From JBMNGG01 sp050949705 (GTDB lineage: Bacteria > Bacillota > Thermosediminibacteria > Thermosediminibacterales > Tepidanaerobacteraceae): 64,000 nucleotides of DNA. The DNA lies in assembly GCA_050949705.1 (NCBI GenBank), contig JBMNGG010000016.1, forward strand, positions 109,763 through 173,762, given 5' to 3'. The position numbers were made by a program, and so were the translations under genes. The notes beneath the pieces were generated by a model, which saw only the letters and a list, made by a program, of their open reading frames with translations, made no database searches and was not told the DNA's origin. This document shows, one piece after another, positions 47,546 through 56,208 of the stretch. The number at the start of each line of letters is the position of its first letter. Position 1 is the first letter of the stretch.

Positions 47546-48529
47546 GTGAAAAAACATGTAGTTATGAGTGGTATGAGGCCAACGGGCCGGCTCCATTTAG
47601 GTAATATGATGGGTGCATTAACAAACTGGGTAAAACTGCAAAATGACTATGATTGTTATTTTGTTGTGGTTGACTGGCATGCACTTACAACTGGATATGA
47701 AAATACGCAAAACATTAAAGAAGACATCAGGCAAATGGTTATTGACTGGATAAGTGTTGGACTTAACCCGGAAAAATGCAATATTTTTGTACAATCACAT
47801 GTAAAACAACATGCTGAACTGCACCTTCTATTATCTATGATAACTCCATTATCTTGGCTTGAAAGATGTCCTACGTATAAAGAGCAGTTAAGACAATTAG
47901 AATCTCGAGAGATAAACACCTATGGCTTTTTAGGATATCCAGTTCTTATGGCCACTGATATCTTAATATATAAAGCTGATAAAGTACCTGTGGGAAAAGA
48001 CCAAGAGGCACATATTGAATTGTCGCGGGAAATTGCACGAAGATTTAACTATCTTTATAAACCTGTATTTCCCGAACCTCAAGCTCTTTATACTGAATTT
48101 ATGGTGCTACCAGGAATAGATGGGCGAAAGATGAGTAAAAGCTACGAAAATTACATTGAAATATCTGCAAGTCCTAAAGATATAAAAGAAAAAGTTCGAA
48201 TGATGATTACTGATCCCCAAAGAATCAGAAAAAATGACCCTGGTCATCCAGACGTTTGCAGTGTTTTTGATTATTACAAAGTTTTTGATGAAAAAGATAA
48301 CATTAATGAACTAGAAACAGTTTGCAAAAAGGGTCAAATAGGGTGTGTAGAATGCAAAAAAAGGCTAGCTAATTTAATTATCAATAAAATGGAACCTATA
48401 CATCAAAAAAGAAATGATTTAGAAAAACAACCCACAATAATTGACGATATTTTAGATAAAGGTGCACGGAATGCACGGTTAGTAGCCGAAAATACGCTTG
48501 AAGAAGTTAGGGAAGCAATGAAAATATAG
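47546..48529 (+). CDS. trpS: Tryptophan-tRNA ligase
   Basis: 327 residues. Class I signatures RLHLGNMMGAL (HIGH type) and GRKMSKSYEN (KMSKS), with DWHALTT and PVGKDQEAHIELSREIARRFN. No T-box leader fits in the 21-base gap to the preceding gene. Confidence 0.97.
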   Translation: MKKHVVMSGMRPTGRLHLGNMMGALTNWVKLQNDYDCYFVVVDWHALTTGYENTQNIKEDIRQMVIDWISVGLNPEKCNIFVQSHVKQHAELHLLLSMITPLSWLERCPTYKEQLRQLESREINTYGFLGYPVLMATDILIYKADKVPVGKDQEAHIELSREIARRFNYLYKPVFPEPQALYTEFMVLPGIDGRKMSKSYENYIEISASPKDIKEKVRMMITDPQRIRKNDPGHPDVCSVFDYYKVFDEKDNINELETVCKKGQIGCVECKKRLANLIINKMEPIHQKRNDLEKQPTIIDDILDKGARNARLVAENTLEEVREAMKI

Positions 48530-48552
48530 AAGATAATAAAGGTGAAGAAACA

Positions 48553-49293
48553 ATGGCTTTAAACGTTAAGATTGAGGCCTTTGAAGGGCCTTTTGAACTT
48601 TTATTTCACCTGATAGAAAAAAATCAGATTGATATATATGATATACCTATTGCGGAACTGACTGATCAATATCTAGTATATTTAGAGGATATAGATGAAA
48701 GTCAATTAGATACAGCTAGCGAATTTATTGTTATGGCTGCTACACTACTTAGTATAAAATCTAGGATGTTGTTGCCCTCAACACAAAATGAAGAGGTACA
48801 GTTGGAACTAGCGGCAGCTGATGAGGAAATTGATCCTAGAGGTATATTAGTAGAAAAATTGCTTGAGTATAAAAGATTTAAAGAAGTTTCACACATATTA
48901 AAGAGAAAAGAAAAAGAACAATTATGTCTTATAAAAAAAGCTCCCGAAGATCTTTCTGATCTTTGGTCAAATGATTTTTGTATTTCAAATATAACCTTGA
49001 AAGAAATAAAAGCTTCGTTTATATCTGTTATGAATAAAATAAAAAAAACAATTGAGATACCTGAAATTGCTAAAGATCCGATACCCTTATCAGTTAAAAT
49101 CAGAGAGGTATATCGAACTTTAAAAAAATTAAAGTCTAATGTTCTTTTTAGTAAACTATTTGAACATAAGAAAAAGAAAGAAGATATCATAGTTACTTTC
49201 TTAGCTGTATTAGAATTAATTAAAATGAATCGTATTTTAGCTACACAAGAAAAACAATTTGGAGAAATAGTTTTAACCTTTAGGGAGGTTTAA
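48553..49293 (+). CDS. scpA: Segregation and condensation protein A
   Basis: 246 residues of the kleisin family: FEGPFELLFHLIEKNQIDIYDIPIAELTDQY N-terminus in two conserved parts and a C-terminal winged helix with VVTFLAVLELIK-type sequence (IIVTFLAVLELIKMN). Partner of SMC and ScpB. Confidence 0.95.
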   Translation: MALNVKIEAFEGPFELLFHLIEKNQIDIYDIPIAELTDQYLVYLEDIDESQLDTASEFIVMAATLLSIKSRMLLPSTQNEEVQLELAAADEEIDPRGILVEKLLEYKRFKEVSHILKRKEKEQLCLIKKAPEDLSDLWSNDFCISNITLKEIKASFISVMNKIKKTIEIPEIAKDPIPLSVKIREVYRTLKKLKSNVLFSKLFEHKKKKEDIIVTFLAVLELIKMNRILATQEKQFGEIVLTFREV

Positions 49294-49301
49294 GGTTTTA
49301 T

Positions 49302-49811
49302 ATGGATCTTAATAAAGCTATACCTATTATAGAGGGAATTTTATTTGTTTCCGGTGATCCTATCAGTATTGATGAAATATCAAGTACATTGAATATTTCC
49401 AAAGAACAGGTTTTACAGAGCATAAATATTTTAAATGATGATTATGATAAATCTTTACATGGCTTAACGATTTCTATAGTAGGTAACAGAATAAAACTTA
49501 CAACAAAAGCTGAAATTTTTCCATATATAGAAACCATGTTTAAACCTAAGGTAAAGACACAGCTTTCAAAAGCAGCTTTAGAAACAATGGCAATCATAAT
49601 GTTTAAACAGCCAATAACAAGATCAGAAATCGAAGCTATAAGAGGTGTTAACGTAGAAAGGGCACTGAATACACTTCAAGACAGAAATCTTATTTGCGAA
49701 ATAGGACGATTAAATATACCGGGACGACCAATTCTTTATGGAACAACTGAAGAATGTATGGATTATTTTGGGCTAAAAAGTATAGATGATATTTCATTAG
49801 AACATTCGTGA
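49302..49811 (+). CDS. scpB: Segregation and condensation protein B
   Basis: 169 residues, two winged-helix domains: IIEGILFVSGDPISIDEIS and SKAALETMAIIMFKQPITR, then IRGVNVERALNTL and GRPILYGTTEECMDYFGL. Eight bases after scpA. Confidence 0.95.
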   Translation: MDLNKAIPIIEGILFVSGDPISIDEISSTLNISKEQVLQSINILNDDYDKSLHGLTISIVGNRIKLTTKAEIFPYIETMFKPKVKTQLSKAALETMAIIMFKQPITRSEIEAIRGVNVERALNTLQDRNLICEIGRLNIPGRPILYGTTEECMDYFGLKSIDDISLEHS

Positions 49812-49969
49812 AGCAAAAATAGTAATTTTGATTATATTAAAAGATTCAATTTTTGACCTAAATGTTTATCTTTTAATGTAAAAAAATAAATATATTTCCT
49901 GTTGTTACAAAAAATGAATTATATTACATTTTTTATAACAAACTAAGAGAAAAGGCAAAGGAGCTCAAT

Positions 49970-50635
49970 GTGAAGTATTTATATTTTTTTCTTGCTTTTT
50001 CTCTTTTTATTATTTTACCTGTAAAATTTGAGGTAATTTTTCAGAAAATGAAATCTAAAGAGTATTTAAACATTTATATCAATTTTTTTGGATTAATAAA
50101 ATTGCTTTTAGAAATTCCAGACTGGATAATTAAAATTAATATTTTTATTCCAATACTTAGTCATAAATATTCTATCCAACGAACCAACAAACAAAAGACT
50201 AACTTTTTAGAAAAAATTGCTGAAGATTTAAATACAATAAAAAGTTTAGCTTATATATTTAAGCGCTATAAAAAAATAAATCAAATACTCAATAAAAGTA
50301 TTAAAATTTCTTACATAAAATTATATATAACAATTAGCAGCGAAAATCCTGCTGTTACTGGTTTTTTTGCAGGTCAAACATGGGCTTTTGCGTACTTTGT
50401 TATGTATATATTATCGTACTATTTCAATTTAAGTAAAACTACTTTAGATATAAAAGTAACTCCTGTTTTTAACAAATTAGAACCTATACATATAGATTTA
50501 AAGGGTATATTTCACTTGAGAGTTGGTCATATTATTATTGCAAGTTTTATGATTATCTGGTATCAGTTAACCTCAAAAAGGATTTATATACCTTTTTTCT
50601 ATAGCAAATATCTTGAAAAGGGAGCGACAAAATAG
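49970..50635 (+). CDS. DUF2953-like membrane protein
   Basis: 221 residues with an N-terminal hydrophobic segment. The conserved-looking part SENPAVTGFFAGQTWAFAYF and KVTPVFNKLEPIHIDLKGIF, plus the position before a gerW/ytfJ gene, fits the DUF2953 family of spore formers. Function unknown. Confidence 0.75.
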   Translation: MKYLYFFLAFSLFIILPVKFEVIFQKMKSKEYLNIYINFFGLIKLLLEIPDWIIKINIFIPILSHKYSIQRTNKQKTNFLEKIAEDLNTIKSLAYIFKRYKKINQILNKSIKISYIKLYITISSENPAVTGFFAGQTWAFAYFVMYILSYYFNLSKTTLDIKVTPVFNKLEPIHIDLKGIFHLRVGHIIIASFMIIWYQLTSKRIYIPFFYSKYLEKGATK

Positions 50636-51043
50636 ATGGATGAACATCCGATCCAGAGCTTGATAAAAACTTCAATGGAAAGCATCAAGGAAATGGTTGA
50701 TGTTAACACAATAGTAGGGGATGCCGTAGAAACGGCTGACGGTAGTGTGATTATTCCGGTTTCTCGAGTTAGTTTCGGTTTTGCAGCTGGAGGAGGAGAG
50801 TTCGATATAAAGAATTCTAAGGAGAGTGATAATCAAAAACTTCCTTTTGGCGGTGGTAGCGGTGCTGGAGTTTCAGTTCAACCTGTAGCTTTTATGGTTG
50901 TCGGTCAAGGCCAAATAAGGCTTTTATCAATTAATCAGAATACAACTCTTGAAAGAGTAATCGATTTGGCTCCTCAAGTAATCGATCAAATAAGTAAAAT
51001 ATTACAAAATAACAACAGTCAATATACTGTTAAAACTTCATAG
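50636..51043 (+). CDS. ytfJ: Spore protein GerW/YtfJ
   Basis: 135 residues. IKTSMESIKEMVDVNTIVGD, then TADGSVIIPVSRVSFGFAAGGGEF and GGGSGAGVSVQPVAFMVVG define the YtfJ family; needed for normal SleB-dependent germination in Bacillus. Coupled to the preceding gene. Confidence 0.92.
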   Translation: MDEHPIQSLIKTSMESIKEMVDVNTIVGDAVETADGSVIIPVSRVSFGFAAGGGEFDIKNSKESDNQKLPFGGGSGAGVSVQPVAFMVVGQGQIRLLSINQNTTLERVIDLAPQVIDQISKILQNNNSQYTVKTS

Positions 51044-51135
51044 ATTTAAACAATTAACATTTATTGTAAAACCCACCAACTATTGCAAGAATCAAAAAGC
51101 TAATTTGATAAAAACTAATAGTCGGAGGGTTTTAT

Positions 51136-52260
51136 ATGTATAAAAGAATCGCTGTATTTATTTTGTCACTTTTATTGTGTTTTACATTATGGAATGTTGA
51201 GATAAAAGCGGAAGTAAATGACCTACCTGTTAACGCGAAAGCATATGTTTTAATTGATCCAATAAGTGGAAGGATTTTGCTGGAAAAAAACTCTGAAGAA
51301 AAAAGGGCTATGGCTAGCACTACAAAAATAATGACTGCTATTCTAGCTTTGGAAAAAGGGGACTTATCTTCAATAGTAGAAATAAGCTCTAAAGCTTCAT
51401 CTGTAGGTGGCTCATCTTTTAATCTTCAAGCTAAAGAGTATTTACAGTTGAATAGTTTACTATACGGTCTTCTGCTTCCCTCAGGCAATGATGCAGCTAT
51501 AGCAATTGCTGAACATATCGCAGGTACAGAAAATGATTTTGTACAAATTATGAATAAAAAAGCAGTGGAATTAGGAGCATTAGATACTCATTTTAATAAC
51601 CCCCATGGGCTTGATGATCCCGACCATTATACCACAGCCAAAGATCTTGCTTTAATCACCAGATATGCATTAGGGTGTTCAAAATTTCGTGAAATAGTAC
51701 AAACTAAAAATATCCAAATAAACGACGGCAAACTTCCTAGACACATATATAGCACTAATCGGCTGTTATGGGAATATAAAGGCTGTAATGGTGTTAAAAC
51801 CGGTTATACCGGACAAGCAGGTAGATGTCTAGTAGCTTCTGCCGTAAACAATAATTTTCAGTTAATTTCAGTAGTATTAGGTTCAAATAATCATTTTAAT
51901 GACTCTCGTACCATATTGGATTATGGTTTTGATAATTATAAACTAAGAACTGTAATAGATAAAGATAACTATAAATTTCCTATTAAAGTCAGAAATGGAT
52001 TTTGTGATGAAATTTGCTTAATAGTTGAAGAAAGTGTCAAGCTTCCTTTTAAAGATAATGAATCATTTTTGTTAACTCCTGTAGTTCCAAAAGAAGTAAA
52101 AGCTCCAGTTTTTAAAGGTGAGCAAATAGGGCAAATAGAGATAATTATTAATAACAAAAATGTCTATTCAAAGGCCCTTATTGCATCAAGCGATGTTCCG
52201 TTAAAAACATATAATAAAATTTTGTATGAAATTCTTAAATCTTGGTTGGATCTGAAATAA
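51136..52260 (+). CDS. D-alanyl-D-alanine carboxypeptidase (second paralogue)
   Basis: 374 residues with a signal peptide. SxxK in MASTTKIMTAIL, SxN in PSGNDAAIAI, KTG in GVKTGYTGQAGRC. About the same plan as the protein at 38256-39422, including an amphipathic C-terminus (YNKILYEILKSWLDLK). In this position in Clostridia it is often the DacF/DacB-like cortex enzyme. Confidence 0.92.
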   Translation: MYKRIAVFILSLLLCFTLWNVEIKAEVNDLPVNAKAYVLIDPISGRILLEKNSEEKRAMASTTKIMTAILALEKGDLSSIVEISSKASSVGGSSFNLQAKEYLQLNSLLYGLLLPSGNDAAIAIAEHIAGTENDFVQIMNKKAVELGALDTHFNNPHGLDDPDHYTTAKDLALITRYALGCSKFREIVQTKNIQINDGKLPRHIYSTNRLLWEYKGCNGVKTGYTGQAGRCLVASAVNNNFQLISVVLGSNNHFNDSRTILDYGFDNYKLRTVIDKDNYKFPIKVRNGFCDEICLIVEESVKLPFKDNESFLLTPVVPKEVKAPVFKGEQIGQIEIIINNKNVYSKALIASSDVPLKTYNKILYEILKSWLDLK

Positions 52261-52365
52261 CAAATAAAAATTTTTACAATAAAGTCAATTTTTTAGAAGG
52301 ATTTTTTATATTTATGTAGAAGTAATATATTATTATAGCTCATCATTGATGAGGAGGTAAGCCGG

Positions 52366-52788
52366 ATGACAGATCCATATAAAAGAGGGATGTTTAAATC
52401 TAACCCTTATGCCAAAAAAATACCTTTAAAAGGTAATTTAGTAGTTGTTTTGGATGGAAAGTTTGAAAAACGTGGTTTGCAATTGATACCACAACCTTCA
52501 CGATGTCTTGTTGCTAATGAAGTTCATGAAATAATACTTACAGATGAAAATAGTAAACCAGGAGATATAGTGGATAAAATTGCCTATATAGGATTTTTTG
52601 TTGTAAACGAAAGCACAGTAATAACTGTTGGTGATGAAGTCAGAATAAATGGACAGGTTATAGGTAATATAGCTGGTTTTGACGAAACACACATGCCGAA
52701 TCATTATAATATTGTGATTCATGGCGATGAACGTTCTTCAGGAAATGAAAGAAATCTTGACCTAGGTGATGAGGTTATCATTGGATAA
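52366..52788 (+). CDS. Protein of unknown function, first gene of the mutase cluster
   Basis: 140 residues, no membrane segment, behind GAGGAGGT. Mostly beta-strand in character with YIGFFVVNESTVITVGDEVRIN and GFDETHMPNHYNIVIHGDE; the His-rich HMPNHYNIVIHGDE part could bind a metal. It may belong to a domain family of unknown function that occurs with RidA proteins (DUF6917 comes to mind, not verified). Probably a small accessory enzyme. Confidence 0.6.
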   Translation: MTDPYKRGMFKSNPYAKKIPLKGNLVVVLDGKFEKRGLQLIPQPSRCLVANEVHEIILTDENSKPGDIVDKIAYIGFFVVNESTVITVGDEVRINGQVIGNIAGFDETHMPNHYNIVIHGDERSSGNERNLDLGDEVIIG

Positions 52789-52825
52789 AAAAAAACATTT
52801 TTTTGAATGAAAGGAGGTGTTTAAA

Positions 52826-53284
52826 GTGTCTTTTGAGCGAAAAATGGAACAGCTGGGCATTACTTTACCCGAGACACCCAAACCTGTTGCGGCGTATGTT
52901 CCTGGAGTTAAAGTCGAAAAATATATATATACAGCTGGGCAAATACCCTTTGTAAATGGAGAATTAAAATATAAAGGCAAGGTAGGAAAAGATGTTTCTG
53001 TAGAAGATGCGTATGAAGCAGCTAAATTGTGTGTCTTAAACTGCTTGAGCATCGTTAAATCGTTAGCTGGAAGCATTGATAATATAGAAAAAGTCGTAAA
53101 AGTTGTTGGTTTTGTAAATAGTGCAGATGGTTTTAACCAACAACCGAAGGTTATAAACGGAGCTTCAGAAATTCTTGGTGAAATTTTTGGTAAAGCAGGA
53201 GCTCATGCACGCTCAGCTGTTGGTGTAAGTGAACTTCCAATGGATGCCACTTGTGAAGTGGAAATGATAGTAAAATTAAAATAA
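52826..53284 (+). CDS. RidA-family enamine/imine deaminase
   Basis: About 152 residues from GTG 52826 behind GGAGGT. YIYTAGQIPFVNGELKYKGKVG and the C-terminal AHARSAVGVSELPMDATCEVE, whose Arg binds the substrate carboxylate, are family marks; the protein is of the slightly longer YjgH/UK114-like subgroup. Such enzymes hydrolyse reactive 2-aminoacrylate-type imines made by PLP enzymes or amine oxidases, both of which follow. Confidence 0.88.
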   Translation: MSFERKMEQLGITLPETPKPVAAYVPGVKVEKYIYTAGQIPFVNGELKYKGKVGKDVSVEDAYEAAKLCVLNCLSIVKSLAGSIDNIEKVVKVVGFVNSADGFNQQPKVINGASEILGEIFGKAGAHARSAVGVSELPMDATCEVEMIVKLK

Positions 53285-53304
53285 ATAAACAAGGAGGAAT
53301 ATAA

Positions 53305-54771
53305 ATGGCGAAATTTAATAAGAAATTTCAGATGTATAGTTCTCTTCAAGCTAATATCCAAAACATTTATGCTGATGCAAGGAAAGCCGCTGATGAAATA
53401 GGCATTCCGATGGAATTACGAGGCAAATTTGGTCTTACAGGGGCCATATCAGGATGCCCGGGGCCTTTAAGCAAAAATATAAGGGATGCTATGGAAAAAG
53501 GAGAAAGAGAAGTTATTCCATTAACTAAGCTAGTTGATGAAATCCGCAGTTTAGTAAAAGACGTATATGGTGATGATTATGATGCGGCTCCTGTTAGCAC
53601 ATGTGAAGCTGGCATATGGGTTGCTTTTGATGTGTTATTCTCACCTCCTATGCAAGGTCGTGGCGACTGCTACCAAGCTCGCTATATTATCCCATATGAA
53701 AAACATTTGCATCATCATGGAGGTTATGGAAGACCATTTCCTGGAAGATTTAAAGATATCTTAGCAGATAGAGGTTCTTCTGCAGGAGAATTAGGTTTTT
53801 ATGGCAAACGGCAAAACAACTTGAGCAATTATATTGCCCCTCTAGTTGGTGCAGATTATTCTGTTCATGGAATCAAATATCATCCAACTTTTCTATTAAC
53901 AAAAGTAGATCCTGAAGCTTCAGCAGAAAAAATCAAGAAGATTGCAGAAAGACATGCTACGATGCTTACAGGTATTACTTCCCTAGCTTATGACACTCCG
54001 GGTTATGGATATGGTGTAAAAGATAACGACGGCGTACCTGTATTACAGAAACGCTTAGCGGAAATAGCACATGACTTCGATATTCCATATATTATGGATA
54101 ATGCATGGGGTGTTCCCTTTATTGGTCATGATATCTCCAAGAGTGGTGCTGATGTAATAATATACAGTATGGATAAAGCAAGTGGATCGCCCACATCAGG
54201 GTTGATAATTGGTAAAGAGGAATACATGGTGCCAATCCGCCGAGCTATGGGAATGCATGGAGATAGATATGGAACCACTTCATCTTACGGTAAAGCTGTT
54301 TATGTCGGATTCGATCCAGGTAAAGAATCAATGCTAGGTATGATAGCTGCCTTAAAAGCACTTAAGGACAACCCAGAAGACCTTAAAAAACCCGTAGATG
54401 ATATGTATACTATCGTTAAAGAAGAATTCGAACAAATCAATCCCAAGATAAAGAAAGGCTTAATCATTTCTAAGTCTTATAACTCCAGAGCTGTTGAAGT
54501 AAACTATGAAAATACCTGGAGTGGTAACGAACTAGGTTTACCAATCTTTTCTATTGAAGATATGTATAGCGGAACTCAGTTGATGCAAACAGGGCTTTCT
54601 CAGATGGGTGTTATCCCAACAGTAGCGTATGATGGAAATATTCTAATTTCCCCAGGTCTTGGAACAACTGATGACAATGGTCAAATAATTGACAGCAAAT
54701 TTAGATATGCAGTTAAGGCTCTTGTTAAACTGATGGAGATAATCGGTAAATACAGTGGTTATATTGATTAA
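53305..54771 (+). CDS. Fold-type I PLP-dependent enzyme, aminotransferase/SelA-like
   Basis: 488 residues. The PLP core is plain: Asp265 in PYIMDNAWG, likely Schiff-base Lys291 in IIYSMDKASGSPTSG, and a preceding CEAGIWVAFDV loop for the phosphate. A His-rich loop (EKHLHHHGGYGRPFPGRF, residues 132-149) is unusual. The cofactor region recalls SelA and Sep-tRNA:Cys-tRNA synthases rather than class I aminotransferases. The reaction is not known; lyase, racemase or transaminase are all possible. Confidence 0.75.
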   Translation: MAKFNKKFQMYSSLQANIQNIYADARKAADEIGIPMELRGKFGLTGAISGCPGPLSKNIRDAMEKGEREVIPLTKLVDEIRSLVKDVYGDDYDAAPVSTCEAGIWVAFDVLFSPPMQGRGDCYQARYIIPYEKHLHHHGGYGRPFPGRFKDILADRGSSAGELGFYGKRQNNLSNYIAPLVGADYSVHGIKYHPTFLLTKVDPEASAEKIKKIAERHATMLTGITSLAYDTPGYGYGVKDNDGVPVLQKRLAEIAHDFDIPYIMDNAWGVPFIGHDISKSGADVIIYSMDKASGSPTSGLIIGKEEYMVPIRRAMGMHGDRYGTTSSYGKAVYVGFDPGKESMLGMIAALKALKDNPEDLKKPVDDMYTIVKEEFEQINPKIKKGLIISKSYNSRAVEVNYENTWSGNELGLPIFSIEDMYSGTQLMQTGLSQMGVIPTVAYDGNILISPGLGTTDDNGQIIDSKFRYAVKALVKLMEIIGKYSGYID

Positions 54772-54782
54772 TTATTAAGCAT

Positions 54783-54816
54783 TACAGATGCCAAGAGATA
54801 TCTCTTGGCATCTGTA
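54783..54816. repeat. Perfect 34-base palindrome between the PLP and FAD genes
   Basis: 17 bases (54783-54799) are followed at once by their exact reverse complement (54800-54816). There is no T run, so it is not a standard terminator. It may be an mRNA processing or stability element, or an operator for the cluster regulator. Confidence 0.85.
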
Positions 54817-54846
54817 GAAATAAACCAAAAAGGAGGGATTTTGAGA

Positions 54847-56130
54847 ATGCCGAAAGTAGTAGTTATTGGCGGTGGATGGGCTGGTTGCGGTGCGGCATTG
54901 TCTGCAAAAAAAGCCGGAGCCGAAGTGGTTCTATTAGAAAGAACAGATATGTTATTGGGCACAGGTCTAGTTGGCGGTATCATGAGAAATAATGGAAGGT
55001 TTACTGCCACGGAAGAAATGATTGCAATGGGCGGGGGCGAACTCTTTCAGGTTACAGACAGTGTTGCAAGACATAGCAATATAGATTTTCCCGGTCATAA
55101 ACATGCTACTTTATATGATATAGCATTAGTAGAGCCAGCAGTAAAAAAAGTTCTAATGGATGCAGGCATTGAAATATATACCCAAAGCAGAGTAAAAGAT
55201 GTGGTATCTGAAGGAAAAAAGGTCTTGGCAGTGGTTACTGATGATGGTAATAAGTATGAAGGTGATGTTTTCGTAGAATGTACGGGAACTGCAGGACCTC
55301 AAGGTAATTGTACAAAGTATGGCAACGGTTGTGCAATGTGCGTATATAGGTGTCCAAGTTATGGCCCTCGAATAAGTATTGCTGGGAAAATGGGTGTTAA
55401 AGAAGCGATGGCTAAAAAAGCTGATGGGACTTACGGTGCTATGAGCGGTTCGTGTAAACTCTTCAAAGAATCTCTTTCCACGGAGATCATTGATCTTTTA
55501 AATTCCACAGGTGTTGCTGTAATTCCTGTTCCAAAAGATGCAAAAGAAGATGAAGAAATCCTTACTAAGAAAGCCTGCCAACAATATGCTTTAAAAGAAT
55601 ATGTAGATAATGTTATACTGTTGGATACTGGACACGCAAAATTAATGTCGCCTTTTTTCCCATTAGAACAATTAAGACGAATACCTGGATTTGAGAACGC
55701 TCGCTATGAAGATCCATATTCAGGCGGCAAAGGGAATTCAATACGATATATGGCTTTATCGCCTAGAGATAATTATCTAAAAACAGAAGGATTAGAGAAT
55801 CTATTTTGCGCAGGAGAAAAGGCGGGACCATTGGTTGGGCATACTGAGGCAATTTGTACTGGAACTTTAGCTGGTGCTAATGCTGTAAGATGGGCAATGA
55901 ATAAGGAACTAGTACAAATCCCTGTTGAATTAGCCATTGGAGATGCTATTGCCTATGTAAAAGAACAAATGAAAACGGAAGAAGGAATATCGAAAAAATA
56001 TACCTTTTCAGGATCGGTTTATTTTGAGAGAATGAAAAAACTTGGTCTATATACCACAGATATAAATAAAATAAAAGATAATGTAGAAAAGGCAGGAATG
56101 ACAAACCTTTTCAATCAAAAAGTAGTATAA
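54847..56130 (+). CDS. FAD-dependent oxidoreductase (GidA-like)
   Basis: About 427 residues; ATG 54847 or TTG 54841 behind AAAGGAGG. Dinucleotide fold VVVIGGGWAGCGAALSAKKAG, then FVECTGTAGPQGNC, a cysteine group (CTKYGNGCAMCVYRC) that may hold an Fe-S cluster or disulfide, and the FAD-closing FCAGEKAGPLVGHTEAICTGTLAG. The C-terminal half resembles GidA/TrmFO, but the context argues against tRNA modification. Probably oxidises an amino acid or its product in the cluster pathway. Confidence 0.8.
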   Translation: MPKVVVIGGGWAGCGAALSAKKAGAEVVLLERTDMLLGTGLVGGIMRNNGRFTATEEMIAMGGGELFQVTDSVARHSNIDFPGHKHATLYDIALVEPAVKKVLMDAGIEIYTQSRVKDVVSEGKKVLAVVTDDGNKYEGDVFVECTGTAGPQGNCTKYGNGCAMCVYRCPSYGPRISIAGKMGVKEAMAKKADGTYGAMSGSCKLFKESLSTEIIDLLNSTGVAVIPVPKDAKEDEEILTKKACQQYALKEYVDNVILLDTGHAKLMSPFFPLEQLRRIPGFENARYEDPYSGGKGNSIRYMALSPRDNYLKTEGLENLFCAGEKAGPLVGHTEAICTGTLAGANAVRWAMNKELVQIPVELAIGDAIAYVKEQMKTEEGISKKYTFSGSVYFERMKKLGLYTTDINKIKDNVEKAGMTNLFNQKVV

Positions 56131-56132
56131 AA

Positions 56133-56201
56133 TCCGTATGCAGGGAACAATATATAAAAGGGGTCATTTAATGACCCCTTTTATATTCAAACATACGGAG
56201 G
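56133..56201 (+). promoter_or_regulatory. Two-layer RNA structure covering the ribosome site of the permease gene
   Basis: TCCGTATG (56133-56140) pairs with CATACGGA (56192-56199), which includes the start of the GGAGG ribosome site at 56197-56201. Inside it lies a 16-bp hairpin ATATAAAAGGGGTCAT / ATGACCCCTTTTATAT (56152-56185). The U tract after it is weak. It could limit permease translation or act as partial terminator. Confidence 0.6.
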
Positions 56202-56208
56202 TAAACTA

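Noticed and set aside
54847..56130. Calling the GidA-like gene a tRNA-modification enzyme
   Set aside because: It is shorter than MnmG and sits in a catabolic operon with its own cysteine cluster; only the flavin fold is shared.
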